64,000 nucleotides of DNA from Amorphoplanes digitatis (GCF_014205335.1 NZ_JACHNH010000001.1:806001-870000), one strand, 5' to 3'. Positions 41,090 through 49,976 are shown, counted from the stretch's first letter. Translations and numbers: made by a program. Notes: generated by a model not told the origin, from the letters alone.

Positions 41090-41995
41090 ATGGCCGTCTC
41101 ACCGCCCCGGGTCGTGGTCGCCGGCAGCGCCAACATGGACCTTGTCGGACTCGCCGCCCGCCTGCCGCTGCCCGGCGAGACCGTGCTGGGCGACGAATTC
41201 GTGATGACGCCCGGCGGCAAGGGCGCCAACCAGGCCATCGCCGCGGTCCGTGCCGGCGCGGTCTGCGTGATGCTGGGCGCGATCGGCTCGGACGCGTTCG
41301 GCGTGACGATCAAGGCCCGGCTGAACGCGTCCGGCGTGGACACCGCGAACCTGCGCACCAGCTACGGCGCGTCCGGCGTCGCGGTGATCATGGTGGACCG
41401 CGCGGGTGAGAACTCGATCATCGTGAGCCCGGGTGCGAACAGCTCGTTCGCGGGCCTGAGCGCGGCCGAGACCTCCGCCATCGCGGAGAGCGACGTGCTG
41501 GTCTGCCAGCTGGAGATTCCCGTGGAGACGGTGCTGGCCGCCGCGCAGGCGGCGCGGGCGGGCGGCACCCGGGTGATCCTGAACGCCGCGCCCGCCCGCG
41601 AGTTGCCGCCGGAGCTGCTCGCGGCGGTGGACCTGCTGGTCGTCAACGAGGGCGAGGCGCGGGCGATCACCGGTTCGCCCGAGCCGGACGTCGCGGGGCT
41701 GCTGGCGCTCGTGCCGCGGGTGGTGCTGACCCTCGGCGGCGCCGGCTCCTGGTACGCCGACCGCGACGGCGCCGACGAGCGGATACCGGCCTGCGCGGTC
41801 GAGGTGGCGGACACGACCGCGGCCGGCGACGCGTTCACCGGAGCGCTCGCGGTGGCCTGGGGCGAGGGCCGTGACCTGGTGGACGCGGTCCGCTGGGCGA
41901 ACGCGGCGGGCGCCGCCTGCGTCCGCAAGGTCGGCGCCAGCAACGCACTGCCGACCCGTGCCGAGATCGACGAGCTCTACGCCCGGAGCAATTAG
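41090..41995 (+). CDS. rbsK: Ribokinase
   Basis: A 301-residue PfkB-family kinase that phosphorylates ribose at O5. Signatures: PGGKGANQA near the N-terminus and TTAAGDAFTGAL with base D247 near the C-terminus; the ribose-binding NMD pattern (GSANMDLV) is present. Length matches RbsK. ATG 41090. The preceding gene is an ABC ATPase and the stop is 1 bp from the convergent chemoreceptor gene. No ribose transporter is adjacent, though an orphan sugar receptor lies at 18170. Confidence 0.85.
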   Translation: MAVSPPRVVVAGSANMDLVGLAARLPLPGETVLGDEFVMTPGGKGANQAIAAVRAGAVCVMLGAIGSDAFGVTIKARLNASGVDTANLRTSYGASGVAVIMVDRAGENSIIVSPGANSSFAGLSAAETSAIAESDVLVCQLEIPVETVLAAAQAARAGGTRVILNAAPARELPPELLAAVDLLVVNEGEARAITGSPEPDVAGLLALVPRVVLTLGGAGSWYADRDGADERIPACAVEVADTTAAGDAFTGALAVAWGEGRDLVDAVRWANAAGAACVRKVGASNALPTRAEIDELYARSN

Positions 41996-41996
41996 C

Positions 41997-42884
41997 TCAG
42001 CTCTGCCGGGCCATCGTCACGAAGCGGTGCACCTCGCTGCGGAGCACCTCGGCCAGCTGGCTCAGCCCGGCCGTGCCGGAATCCTGCCCGCCGTCGACGG
42101 CGGTCGCGATGCCGTTCACCAGGCCGCTCATCTCCCGCAGGCTGGCGGTCACCGTCTCCAGCACGCCGATCGAGTCCGCCGCCGCCTGCTGGACGGTGTT
42201 GACCTGGCCGAGGATCTCCTCGCTGGAGCTGCTTGTCTCGTTGGCCAGGTTCTTGACCTCGTCGGCCACCACGCTGAAGCCGCGGCCCGCCTCGCCCGCG
42301 CGGGCCGCCTCGATCGTCGCGTTCAGGGCCAGCAGCCGGGTCTGCGACGCGACCGAGTTGATCAGATCGACGGCCGTCCGAATCTGGTCGGAGGCGCTGC
42401 GCAGCGAGCTGACGGTCTCGACGCCCCGCTCGGCCTCGGTGACCGCGTCGCGGGCGAAGTCCGCAAGGCCGTTCGCCGAGGCGCCCATCTCCGTCGCGGC
42501 GGTCGCCACCTGCTCGGAGACGGTGAGCACGGCGTTCTCGAGCTCATCGGCGAGCGCCGCCCGGGAACGGCCGGCCTCGTCGAGCCGGTCCGAGGACCGG
42601 CTCATCTGCTCGATGGACTCGGAGATCCGCGCGGCCGCCTCGCGGAACGCGCCCCGCATGCCGCGGGTGAGGAAGCGCCGGTGGAAACGGCCCTCGGCCG
42701 CCGCGGTCAGCGACGCACCGGCCTCGCGGACGAAGGTGTCCGTGTTGTCGAGCAGGCGGTTGAGCGCCGTCCGGGCGGCCTGCGCCTCGGCGGACTCCTC
42801 GAGCGGCGGCACCCGGGCCTCGAAGTCGCCCGCCGCGGCCCGCTCGCAGACCTCGGTGATCAGGCGCAGGGTGTCGGCGTTCAC
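41997..42884 (-). CDS. Soluble methyl-accepting chemotaxis signalling protein
   Basis: A 295-residue cytoplasmic protein without membrane helix. GTG 42884 overlaps the TGA of the PAS gene (GTGA). Residues about 1-60 resemble a HAMP-type region ([12 protein letters not shown], then [15 protein letters not shown]). The rest is the antiparallel signalling coiled coil with the hairpin tip [20 protein letters not shown] and [15 protein letters not shown]. It would bind CheW and CheA. Normally this part is fused to a sensor domain; here it lies behind a separate PAS gene. No other che gene is in the window. Confidence 0.88.
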   Translation of the reverse strand: MNADTLRLITEVCERAAAGDFEARVPPLEESAEAQAARTALNRLLDNTDTFVREAGASLTAAAEGRFHRRFLTRGMRGAFREAAARISESIEQMSRSSDRLDEAGRSRAALADELENAVLTVSEQVATAATEMGASANGLADFARDAVTEAERGVETVSSLRSASDQIRTAVDLINSVASQTRLLALNATIEAARAGEAGRGFSVVADEVKNLANETSSSSEEILGQVNTVQQAAADSIGVLETVTASLREMSGLVNGIATAVDGGQDSGTAGLSQLAEVLRSEVHRFVTMARQS

Positions 42885-43423
42885 CGCAGGGCCCCGTTCG
42901 TCAGCGACCAGACGAACGCGTCGTAGGTCTGCCCCCGGTCGTCGAGCAGCCGTTGCAGCATCGCCCAGGACGCGTCGAGGCCGGCGGGCGAGGCGGCGTG
43001 GCGCAGCTCCTCGGCCCGCAGGTCGGCGTAGATCCGGCTGATCTCGGCGACCGCGGCGTCGTCGGGGCGGCGCCGGCTGGAGTGGTAGCCGACCAGCCGG
43101 CCGTGCTCGTCCACCGAGGGCGTGACGTGCGCAAGCACCCAGTAGTGCGCGCCGTCGAGGGCGAGGTTCTGCACGTACGCGAAGACCTCGCGCCGATCGC
43201 CGATGGTCTCCCAGAGCAGCTTGAAGACCGCGCGGGGCATCTCGGGGTGGCGGATGATGTTGTGCGGCTGCCCGATCGCCTCGTCCTCGCGCAGCGCCGA
43301 GATCCGCAGGAAGACGTCGTTGGTGTAGGTAAGCAGGCCCCGGGGATCGGTCTTGGTGACGATCAGCTCGTCCTCGCCGAGTTTGCGTTCTACGCCGGTC
43401 GGCGGCACATGGGTGGCCTTCAT
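42881..43423 (-). CDS. PAS-domain protein, Aer-like sensor
   Basis: A 180-residue protein starting at ATG 43423 ([15 protein letters not shown]). Residues about 15-125 are a PAS domain of the Aer type: [37 protein letters not shown] and the [18 protein letters not shown] stretch. In Aer this domain binds FAD and senses redox state. The C-terminus (residues 130-180) is helical. The stop overlaps the start of the signalling-domain gene, so the two probably make one receptor complex from two chains. Confidence 0.85.
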   Translation of the reverse strand: MKATHVPPTGVERKLGEDELIVTKTDPRGLLTYTNDVFLRISALREDEAIGQPHNIIRHPEMPRAVFKLLWETIGDRREVFAYVQNLALDGAHYWVLAHVTPSVDEHGRLVGYHSSRRRPDDAAVAEISRIYADLRAEELRHAASPAGLDASWAMLQRLLDDRGQTYDAFVWSLTNGALR

Positions 43424-43477
43424 GGTTCCCGTATCGTCGCCGGTCACGGACCGGCAGCGGGGCGGATTGGCCGGAAT

Positions 43478-43843
43478 TCACCGACGGGCGACGCGCAGTC
43501 CCCAGAGGACCAGCGGCACCTGTAGCGGCAGCCGGGCGTACGCGATGGCCCGGCGCGCGGGTGACGCGTGCCGCCAGTCGACCGCCATCTTGATGTTGGC
43601 GGGGAACACCGCGGCGAAGAGGCCGGCGGCGGCGAGGCCGCCGAGGCGCCGGGTGCCGGGGTTGGCGATCGCGGCGGCGACGGCCAGCTCGGCGGCGCCG
43701 CTGAGGTAGGTCCAGGTCCGCGGGCCGCCGGGCAGCGAGCGGGGCACGATGGCGTCGAAGGGCCGGGGCGCGGCGAAATGCAGCACGCCGGTGGTGGCGA
43801 GCAGCCAGGCCAGCGCCGGCGCGCCGGAGCGTCCGTCGTTCAT
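43478..43843 (-). CDS. DoxX-like small membrane protein
   Basis: A 121-residue protein with four hydrophobic segments ([61 protein letters not shown]). The layout matches DoxX/DoxD-like proteins of unknown role, sometimes linked to thiosulfate or oxidative stress. ATG 43843 overlaps the TGA of the upstream gene (ATGA), so translation is coupled. Together with that gene it may form an operon that reads into the PAS/chemoreceptor pair. Confidence 0.7.
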   Translation of the reverse strand: MNDGRSGAPALAWLLATTGVLHFAAPRPFDAIVPRSLPGGPRTWTYLSGAAELAVAAAIANPGTRRLGGLAAAGLFAAVFPANIKMAVDWRHASPARRAIAYARLPLQVPLVLWGLRVARR

Positions 43844-44322
43844 CGCGCCTCCGGTGCCCGGCTCGGCGTGGGGTCGTCGTCGACGGCCCGTTGCAGGGCC
43901 CGGTAGATCTGGCCGAAACGCCGCTTGTCGGTCGTCGCGAGCAGCAGGACGTCCGCGCCGTCGACCCGGGCCCAGATCTCCAGGCGGTGGCTGCCCCGGT
44001 CGTAGGAGCGGTCGACGAACTCGAGGAGCACGTCGGCCAGGGGCAGGGCGGCCAGGCCGATGAGCACGCCGCCCCCGGCCAGCACGATCGTCGTCGTGGT
44101 CGACGCGTCGATGACCAGGGCGATGAGGACGCCGATGGCGCCGATGACGACCGGTGTGATGATCGCGAGGACAAGGGCGCCACGACCCGCGACATTGCCC
44201 CACGCCCGGCGGCCGCGCCGGTGCCAGACCTGCGCCAGGTCACCCAGCCGGTAGTCGCGCCCGCCCATCCGGACTCCGGTCGAGGTGACCAGAACGTCCG
44301 GGCCACGGTAGTAGGTGGTCAT
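43840..44322 (-). CDS. DUF6232-like membrane protein
   Basis: A 160-residue protein with a strong ribosome site (GAGGAGGGGTG) before ATG 44322. The N-terminal part reads [20 protein letters not shown] and [17 protein letters not shown], followed by two adjacent membrane helices (residues about 48-95) and a C-terminal soluble part with [17 protein letters not shown]. This pattern is frequent in actinobacteria and named DUF6232. The function is unknown. First gene of the minus-strand unit, divergent from the enoyl-CoA hydratase. Confidence 0.7.
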   Translation of the reverse strand: MTTYYRGPDVLVTSTGVRMGGRDYRLGDLAQVWHRRGRRAWGNVAGRGALVLAIITPVVIGAIGVLIALVIDASTTTTIVLAGGGVLIGLAALPLADVLLEFVDRSYDRGSHRLEIWARVDGADVLLLATTDKRRFGQIYRALQRAVDDDPTPSRAPEAR

Positions 44323-44353
44323 CACCCCTCCTCGGGGCAATCGTACTTACCCT

Positions 44354-44384
44354 TACGCTGTCAGCTGTCTGAACGATCGCTAGG
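44354..44384 (+). promoter_or_regulatory. Hydratase promoter with putative acyl-CoA operator, copy 3
   Basis: CTGAACGATCGCTAGG (44369-44384) matches the palindrome CTGAACGATCGTTCAG at 13 of 16 positions, with a perfect left half, and shares a 14-base block in reverse with the icmA site. TACGCT (44354-44359) is a -10 candidate, so the site would cover the transcription start. Confidence 0.5.
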
Positions 44385-44395
44385 GAGGCAAACGC

Positions 44396-45169
44396 GTGGG
44401 TGAGTTCGTGCGACTGGAGACGAGCGGCGGCATCGGCACGATCCGGCTCGAGCGGCCACCGATGAACGCGCTGAACACCCAGGTACAGGAGGAGCTCCGG
44501 GAGGCCGCGCGGGCCGCGACCGCCGACGCCGAGGTCCGGGCCGTGATCGTGTACGGCGGGGAGAAGGTCTTCGCCGCGGGCGCCGACATCACCGAGTTCA
44601 CCACGACCACGTTCCAGGAGATGACCGTCCGCGCGACGGCGCTCTCCGGCGCGTTCGACGAGGTCGCCAGGATCCCGAAGCCGGTCGTCGCCGCGATCAC
44701 CGGCTACGCGCTCGGCGGCGGCTGCGAGCTCGCCCTGGCCTGCGACTGGCGGGTCGTCGCGGACGACGCCAAGCTCGGCCAGCCGGAGATCCGGCTGGGC
44801 ATCATCCCGGGCGCCGGCGGCACCCAGCGGCTGGCCCGGCTGATCGGACCGGCGAAGGCCAAGGACCTGATCTTCTCCGGCCGCATGGTCGACGCCGAGG
44901 AGGCACTGCGGATCGGGCTCGCCGACCGCGTCGTGCCGGCCGCCGACGTGTACGCGAGCGCGGCCGAGCTGGTCAAGCCGTACCTGAACGGTCCGGCCCT
45001 GGCCCTGCGCGCCGCGAAGCTGGCGATCGACGGCGGCCTGAACACCGACCTCGCCTCCGGGCTCGCGTGGGAGAGCCAGCTGTTCGCCGGCCTCTTCGCC
45101 ACCGACGACCGGGTCGAGGGCACCACGGCTTTCGTCGAGAAGCGCAAGCCGAAGTTCACCGGGCGCTGA
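44396..45169 (+). CDS. Enoyl-CoA hydratase
   Basis: A 257-residue crotonase-family enzyme that hydrates 2-enoyl-CoA in beta-oxidation. GTG 44396 follows GGGAGG. The oxyanion loop is AAGADITEF, and ALGGGCELALACD carries one catalytic position (Glu in GGCELAL) while E131 in QPEIRLGIIPGAGG carries the other. Both glutamates are present, so water addition is expected rather than isomerase-only activity. The chain length of the substrate cannot be told. The upstream site at 44369 may put it under the same regulator as thiolase and icmA. Confidence 0.88.
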   Translation: MGEFVRLETSGGIGTIRLERPPMNALNTQVQEELREAARAATADAEVRAVIVYGGEKVFAAGADITEFTTTTFQEMTVRATALSGAFDEVARIPKPVVAAITGYALGGGCELALACDWRVVADDAKLGQPEIRLGIIPGAGGTQRLARLIGPAKAKDLIFSGRMVDAEEALRIGLADRVVPAADVYASAAELVKPYLNGPALALRAAKLAIDGGLNTDLASGLAWESQLFAGLFATDDRVEGTTAFVEKRKPKFTGR

Positions 45170-45241
45170 GCGGGCGGCTCAACCGAGAAACGGGCGCGGG
45201 GATCTCGCGGATATCGATCTGTTGCCATAAAGTGCCTCTCT

Positions 45242-45802
45242 GTGACGACGTCCGGCTTGCGCGTGACCCCGGTCCGGCGCACCGTCGCGATCGCCGTGGC
45301 GCTGGTGACCGGTCAGGCGCTGCTGTGCGGGGTCATCGGCGTCGTCACGTTCGGCGAACCGGGCGACACGAAGACCGGTGCCCGCGCCGCCGGGCCGGAG
45401 TTCCGCGGGCCGCCAGCCGTGGCGCCGACCGCGAGCGTCCCGCCCGCGGTCGCAGGACCCTCGGCGAAGCACTCGACGCGTAGACCCGAGGCCGCGCCGA
45501 CGCGGACCGCCTCGCGCCCGCCACCGCCCGCGGAGACGCCGGGGCCGCCCGCGCGGCCGGCCCTGCCGCAGACGGCCATCGCGCTCCCGCCGGCGCCGCC
45601 GGACACCGGCACGCCCTCGTCGGCGCTCGTGCCGCCACCCGCGCCGCCGCCCGCGCCGCCGGCCGACGGCGAGGAGACGCAGGCGCCGGTCCGGGTCTGG
45701 GACCGGTGCGACGAGGAGGGCGCGGCCGGCCTGACCGCCGACGGCCGGGCCGTGCGCTGCCTGCGCGGCCGCCACGGTGACCTGCGCTGGCGGCTCGTGT
45801 AG
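45242..45802 (+). CDS. Membrane-anchored proline-rich protein
   Basis: A 186-residue protein starting at GTG 45242. One hydrophobic segment (VAIAVALVTGQALLCGVIGVV) near the N-terminus acts as anchor or signal. A long Pro/Ala/Thr linker (residues about 45-145) follows. The end carries CDEEGAAGLTADGRAVRC and LRWRL, a small two-cysteine domain that recurs at the end of exported actinobacterial proteins and probably forms a disulfide. The function is unknown. It is 40 bp before the Hsp70 gene and may be in the same unit. Confidence 0.7.
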   Translation: MTTSGLRVTPVRRTVAIAVALVTGQALLCGVIGVVTFGEPGDTKTGARAAGPEFRGPPAVAPTASVPPAVAGPSAKHSTRRPEAAPTRTASRPPPPAETPGPPARPALPQTAIALPPAPPDTGTPSSALVPPPAPPPAPPADGEETQAPVRVWDRCDEEGAAGLTADGRAVRCLRGRHGDLRWRLV

Positions 45803-45842
45803 GCAGATCATCTACTTCTCGGCGGGGCCTACACTGGCGCGC

Positions 45843-47603
45843 ATGTCCATCGAAGCGGGTCGGCACTCCCTCGGCATCGACTTCGGCACCTCGAACACCG
45901 TCGCGGTGGCCCGCTGGCCCGACGGGCGGGCGCGGCCGATCCTCGTCGACGGCTCACCGCTGCTGCCGTCGGCCGTGTACGCCGAGCCGAGCGGCAGCCT
46001 CGCCGTGGGCCGCGACGCGGTGCACAGCGCCCGGCGCGACCCGGCCCGTTTCGAGCCGAACCCGAAGCGCCGCATAGACGACGGCCTCGTGCTGCTCGGC
46101 GACCAGGAGCTGCCGGTCGTCGACCTGATCGCGGCCGTGCTGGTCCGGGTGGCCGACGAGTGGCACCGCGCGGTCGGCCCGGTGCGCCCCGAGACGACCC
46201 TGACCTGCCCGGCGACCTGGGGAGCGACCCGCCGGGGCCTGCTCGCCGAGGCCGCCGCCATCGCGGGCCTCGAGCGGGTCCGGCTGGTGGCCGAGCCGGT
46301 CGCCGCGGCCACCTACTTCGCCGAGGTGCTCGGCCGCGACGTGCCGATCGGGTCCGTCGTCGTGGTGCACGACTTCGGCGCCGGCACCTTCGACGCGAGC
46401 GTGGTGGCGCGCACCGCGGAGGGCTTCGAGGTGCTCGCCGTCGACGGCCGCGACGACATCGGCGGCCTTGACGTGGACGCGGCGATCGTCGAGCACATCG
46501 GCAAGCTGGTCGCCGAGCGGGACGCGGCCGTCTGGCAGCGCCTGTCCGAGCCGGAGACGCTGGAGGACCGGCGCGCCAAGCAGCAGCTCTGGGAGGACGT
46601 GCGGATCGCCAAGGAGCGGCTGTCGCGCATCCAGTCCGCCGACGTGGTGGTGCCGCTGATCGATCTCGAGCTGCACGTCACCCGCGAGGAGCTCGAGGAG
46701 CTGGCCCGGCCGCTGCTCGAACAGACCGTTCGGGTGACCAAGGACGTGCTGAACTGGGCCGACCTGCCGGACGGGCGCCTGGCCGGGGTCTTCCTGGTCG
46801 GCGGCGCGAGCCGGATCCCGCTGGTGGCGACGCTGCTGCACCGGGAGCTGGGCGAGGCGCCGGTCGCCATCGAGCAGCCCGAGCTGGTGGTCGCGGAGGG
46901 CAGCATCCTGGCGGACGCCGCGCTGCTGGCCACGGAGCCGGCCGCGCCCGGCCCGACGGCCGAGATGCGCCTGGTCTCCCGCGACAACCCGGTCGTGCCG
47001 TCGCCGCGGGCCGCGGTCGACGACATGGACACGGTGCCCTCGGCGAAGCCCTCGCCGGGCCTGCCGCCGCCGGCCGTCGACCCGTGGCCGGACGCGCAGC
47101 AGCACTGGGTGCCGGACCCGGACCAGACGGTCGCCTCCGAGCCGTCCTGGGACGTGCACGCCCTCCAGAACACCCCGACCGGCGCCGCCGCGGTCTCGGC
47201 GCCCGCCGCCACCCGGCCCCTGCCCGCGCCCGCGGCGACCCGGCCCCTGCCGGCGGCCCCGGCACCGGGTACGACGAAGCGCGCCAAGCGGGCCGCCGCC
47301 CGGCCGGCGCCACCCACCGCCGCCGCGCGGCCCGTCTCGCCCTCCGCGGTCTCCTCGCGGCCGGTCTCGCCGCCGGCCCGGCCCGGCGCGGCCGTTCGTC
47401 CCGCGCCCGCCGCCCGCAAGGCGGCGCCGCGCCGCCGGCGATCCGGCGGGGCGCTGCGCTTCTTCCAGGTCTTCCTGAGCGTCGTATTCCTGGTCACGGT
47501 GCCGCTGGTCGCGCTGGTGGCGGCGTACAGCGTCAGCGCCGGGGTGCCCATCGACGCGGCGGTGGACCGCCTGCTGGAGGAGTTCGCCCGACTTAGAGGG
47601 TGA
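45843..47603 (+). CDS. Membrane-anchored Hsp70-like ATPase
   Basis: A 586-residue protein starting at ATG 45843. Residues 1-360 form the actin/Hsp70 ATPase fold: LGIDFGTSNTVAVA (phosphate 1), VHDFGAGTFDASVV (phosphate 2) and FLVGGASRIPLV (adenosine). The usual peptide-binding domain is missing. It is replaced by a disordered Pro/Ala-rich region (about residues 370-530, with repeated ATRPLPA and PVSP) and one membrane helix near residues 537-563 (FFQVFLSVVFLVTVPLVALV). It is therefore a DnaK-like ATPase tethered to the membrane from the inside. Clients are unknown; no dnaJ or grpE is adjacent. Confidence 0.85.
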   Translation: MSIEAGRHSLGIDFGTSNTVAVARWPDGRARPILVDGSPLLPSAVYAEPSGSLAVGRDAVHSARRDPARFEPNPKRRIDDGLVLLGDQELPVVDLIAAVLVRVADEWHRAVGPVRPETTLTCPATWGATRRGLLAEAAAIAGLERVRLVAEPVAAATYFAEVLGRDVPIGSVVVVHDFGAGTFDASVVARTAEGFEVLAVDGRDDIGGLDVDAAIVEHIGKLVAERDAAVWQRLSEPETLEDRRAKQQLWEDVRIAKERLSRIQSADVVVPLIDLELHVTREELEELARPLLEQTVRVTKDVLNWADLPDGRLAGVFLVGGASRIPLVATLLHRELGEAPVAIEQPELVVAEGSILADAALLATEPAAPGPTAEMRLVSRDNPVVPSPRAAVDDMDTVPSAKPSPGLPPPAVDPWPDAQQHWVPDPDQTVASEPSWDVHALQNTPTGAAAVSAPAATRPLPAPAATRPLPAAPAPGTTKRAKRAAARPAPPTAAARPVSPSAVSSRPVSPPARPGAAVRPAPAARKAAPRRRRSGGALRFFQVFLSVVFLVTVPLVALVAAYSVSAGVPIDAAVDRLLEEFARLRG

Positions 47604-47669
47604 GTCCGGCTCATCTTTTCCCGGCGTCCCCGGTAGCGTGCTGACGAGGATCAAGCGGCGGGAGCTGGC

Positions 47670-49292
47670 ATGTCGGAGATGATCGAGGGCCACGGCGGGG
47701 AACTGGCGCTGGCGGCCCTGCGGGCGTACGGGGTGACCGAGATGTTCACCCTGTCCGGCGGGCACGTCTTCCCGCTCTACGACGCCGCGCACAAGGCCGG
47801 ATTCCCGATCTACGACGTGCGGCACGAGCAGTCGGCCGTCTTCGCCGCTGAGGCCGTCGCCAAGCTACAGCGCCGCCCGGGCCTGGCCGTCCTCACCGCC
47901 GGTCCCGGCGTGACCAACGGCGTATCGGGCCTGACCAGCGCCTTCTTCAACGCCTCGCCGGTGCTGGTGATGGGTGGCCGGGCGCCGGCCTTCCGCTGGG
48001 GCTCCGGCAGCCTCCAGGAGATCGACCACGTCCCGCTCGTCGCGCCCGTCACCAAGTACGCCGCCACGGTCGCCGGCACCGACCAGATCCCCGCCGAGGT
48101 GGCGCGGGCGCTGACCGCGGCCCTGACCGCGCACCGCGGCCCGGCCTTCCTCGACCTGCCGCTCGAGGTCCTCTTCTCCAGCGAGGACGTCGCCGCGCCC
48201 GGCGCTCCCGAGATCCCGGTCATCGAGCCCGACCCCGAGGACGTCGCCCGGGCCGCCGAGCTGCTGGCCACGGCCGAGCGCCCGGTCATCATCGCCGGCT
48301 CCGACGTGTGGGGCGGCAACGCGATCGCCGAACTGCGTGCCGCCGCCGAGGCGTTGCAGGTCCCGGTCTTCGCCAACGGCATGGGCCGCGGCGCGCTGCC
48401 GCCCGGCCACCCGCTCGCCTTCGCCCGGGCCCGGCGCCCCGCGCTCGACCAGGCCGACGTCGTCGCCGTCATCGGCACCCCGCTCGACTTCCGGCTCGGC
48501 TTCGGCGAGTTCGGCGCCGCGCGGGTCGTGCACATCGTCGACGCGCCCACCCAGCGCGCGGGCCACGTCGAGACCGCCGTCTCGCCGGCCGGCGACCTGC
48601 GGCTGATCCTCGCGGCGCTGGCCGACCACGCCGGCCCGCGCGCCGACCACAGCGGATGGATCGACGGCCTGCGCGTGGCCGAGGACGCCGGCAAGGCCCG
48701 CGACGCCGAGGCGATGGCCGCGGAGAGCGACCCGATCAAGCCGGCCCGCGTCTACGGCGAGCTGCGCAAGGTGCTGGCACCGGACGCGGTCACCATCGGC
48801 GACGGCGGCGACTTCGTCTCGTACGCCGGGCGCTTCCTCGAGCCCGCCCAGCCCGGCACCTGGCTCGACCCCGGCCCGTACGGCTGCCTCGGCACCGGCA
48901 TGGGCTACGCGATGGGAGCCCGGGTCACCTACCCCGACCGGCAGATCTGCGTCCTCATGGGCGACGGCGCGGCCGGCTTCTCGCTGATGGACGCGGAGTC
49001 ACTGGCCCGGCAGAAGCTGCCCGTGGTGATCGTGGTCGGCAACAACGGCATCTGGGGTCTCGAGAAGCACCCGATGCAGGCCATGTACGGCTACGACGTC
49101 GCCGCCGACCTACAGCCCGGGCTGCGCTACGACCACGTGGTCGAGGCGCTCGGCGGCGCCGGAGAGACGGTGGAGAAGTCGTCCGAGCTCGGACCGGCGC
49201 TGGAGCGCGCTTTCGACGCCGGGGTCCCGTACCTGGTCAACGTGCTGACCGACCCGGCGGACGCGTACCCCCGGTCGTCCAACCTGGCCTGA
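47670..49292 (+). CDS. Thiamine-diphosphate enzyme, acetolactate synthase-like (IlvG-type)
   Basis: A 540-residue ThDP-dependent enzyme with the three domains of the acetohydroxyacid synthase group. E53 in VRHEQSAVFAAEA is the cofactor-activating glutamate; MGDGAAGFSLMDAESL and VVIVVGNNGIWG form the ThDP/metal motif. The gene order lacks a regulatory subunit and the neighbours are not valine genes. It resembles mycobacterial IlvG, but oxalyl-CoA or 2-hydroxyacyl-CoA lyases share the fold, so the reaction is not certain. ATG 47670 follows GGGAGC. The stop is 4 bp from the convergent gene. Confidence 0.8.
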   Translation: MSEMIEGHGGELALAALRAYGVTEMFTLSGGHVFPLYDAAHKAGFPIYDVRHEQSAVFAAEAVAKLQRRPGLAVLTAGPGVTNGVSGLTSAFFNASPVLVMGGRAPAFRWGSGSLQEIDHVPLVAPVTKYAATVAGTDQIPAEVARALTAALTAHRGPAFLDLPLEVLFSSEDVAAPGAPEIPVIEPDPEDVARAAELLATAERPVIIAGSDVWGGNAIAELRAAAEALQVPVFANGMGRGALPPGHPLAFARARRPALDQADVVAVIGTPLDFRLGFGEFGAARVVHIVDAPTQRAGHVETAVSPAGDLRLILAALADHAGPRADHSGWIDGLRVAEDAGKARDAEAMAAESDPIKPARVYGELRKVLAPDAVTIGDGGDFVSYAGRFLEPAQPGTWLDPGPYGCLGTGMGYAMGARVTYPDRQICVLMGDGAAGFSLMDAESLARQKLPVVIVVGNNGIWGLEKHPMQAMYGYDVAADLQPGLRYDHVVEALGGAGETVEKSSELGPALERAFDAGVPYLVNVLTDPADAYPRSSNLA

Positions 49293-49296
49293 CCGG

Positions 49297-49635
49297 CTAC
49301 TCGTCGTTCTTCTCCAGCTCGCGCTCCCACTGGTCGAGCAGCTCGCGTTCGCGGCGGGACCGCTCGGTGTCCATTGAGCGCAGGAAGTCCGGGTCGTCGT
49401 CGGGCGAGGTCGGTCGGGGGCCCGTCCGGCGCACCGGGCCGCCCTCGTGCGGCGGCGGCACCGGTCGACCCCAGGCGAAGTAGGCGAGCGGGCCGATCAG
49501 GGGTATCAGCAGGATGACGAGCACCCACAGGGCGCGCGGCATGTTGCGTACCCGATCGGCCGACAGCACGCCGATGAGCGCGAGCACCAGGAGCACGAGC
49601 TGCACCGCAGCGAGGAGGACGAACAACCGGACCAT
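49297..49635 (-). CDS. PLDc_N-domain membrane protein
   Basis: A 112-residue protein with two adjacent membrane helices (residues about 4-25 and 36-56) ending in the PLDc_N motif IPLIGPLAYFAWGRP. The rest is a charged tail with a coiled region (ERSRRERELLDQWERELE). The motif is the N-terminal anchor of cardiolipin synthases, but no phospholipase domain follows. Such free versions are common in actinobacteria with unknown role. It is convergent with the ThDP enzyme and stands 38 bp from the DUF202 pair. Confidence 0.75.
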   Translation of the reverse strand: MVRLFVLLAAVQLVLLVLALIGVLSADRVRNMPRALWVLVILLIPLIGPLAYFAWGRPVPPPHEGGPVRRTGPRPTSPDDDPDFLRSMDTERSRRERELLDQWERELEKNDE

Positions 49636-49673
49636 TAGGCAATGATGACGCGCCGCAACCCGAACGGCGACGA

Positions 49674-49976
49674 TCAGAGCATGACAAGCGCGCCGCCGAG
49701 CACGGCGAGGCCGATGGTGAGCGCCGCGTACGTGGTGACGGTCAGCCGGCCGGGCTGCGGCGGGAGTGCGTTGAGGCCCCGCGCACGCCGGTAGGCGAGG
49801 CCGATGAGGCCGGCCCAGAGCGCCATCGCGGCCCCCGCGGCGAGGAAGGTCCAGGTGCCGGCGCCGGGCGCGAAGGCGGGCCGGGTGGCCAGCAGCGCCA
49901 CCGCGGTGGCCGAGAGCCCGGTACGCCGCCAGGCCAGGCGGGTCCGCTCCGCGGAGGCGCCCGGGTCCCGGCTCAC
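49674..49976 (-). CDS. DUF202 membrane protein, short partner
   Basis: A 100-residue protein starting at GTG 49976, overlapping the upstream stop by GTGA. It keeps the DUF202 start (ERTRLAWRRTGLSATAVALL) and has three hydrophobic segments, the last at the C-terminus. DUF202 is named after YidH; its role is unknown. Together with the preceding DUF202 gene it forms a coupled pair that probably makes a heteromeric membrane complex. Confidence 0.75.
   Translation of the reverse strand: MSRDPGASAERTRLAWRRTGLSATAVALLATRPAFAPGAGTWTFLAAGAAMALWAGLIGLAYRRARGLNALPPQPGRLTVTTYAALTIGLAVLGGALVML

Noticed and set aside
42881-42884. A frameshift that split one PAS-chemoreceptor gene
   Set aside because: The GTGA overlap with a proper start codon, and sensible ends of both proteins, look like normal coupled genes; kept as a finding because only resequencing or relatives can exclude a shift.
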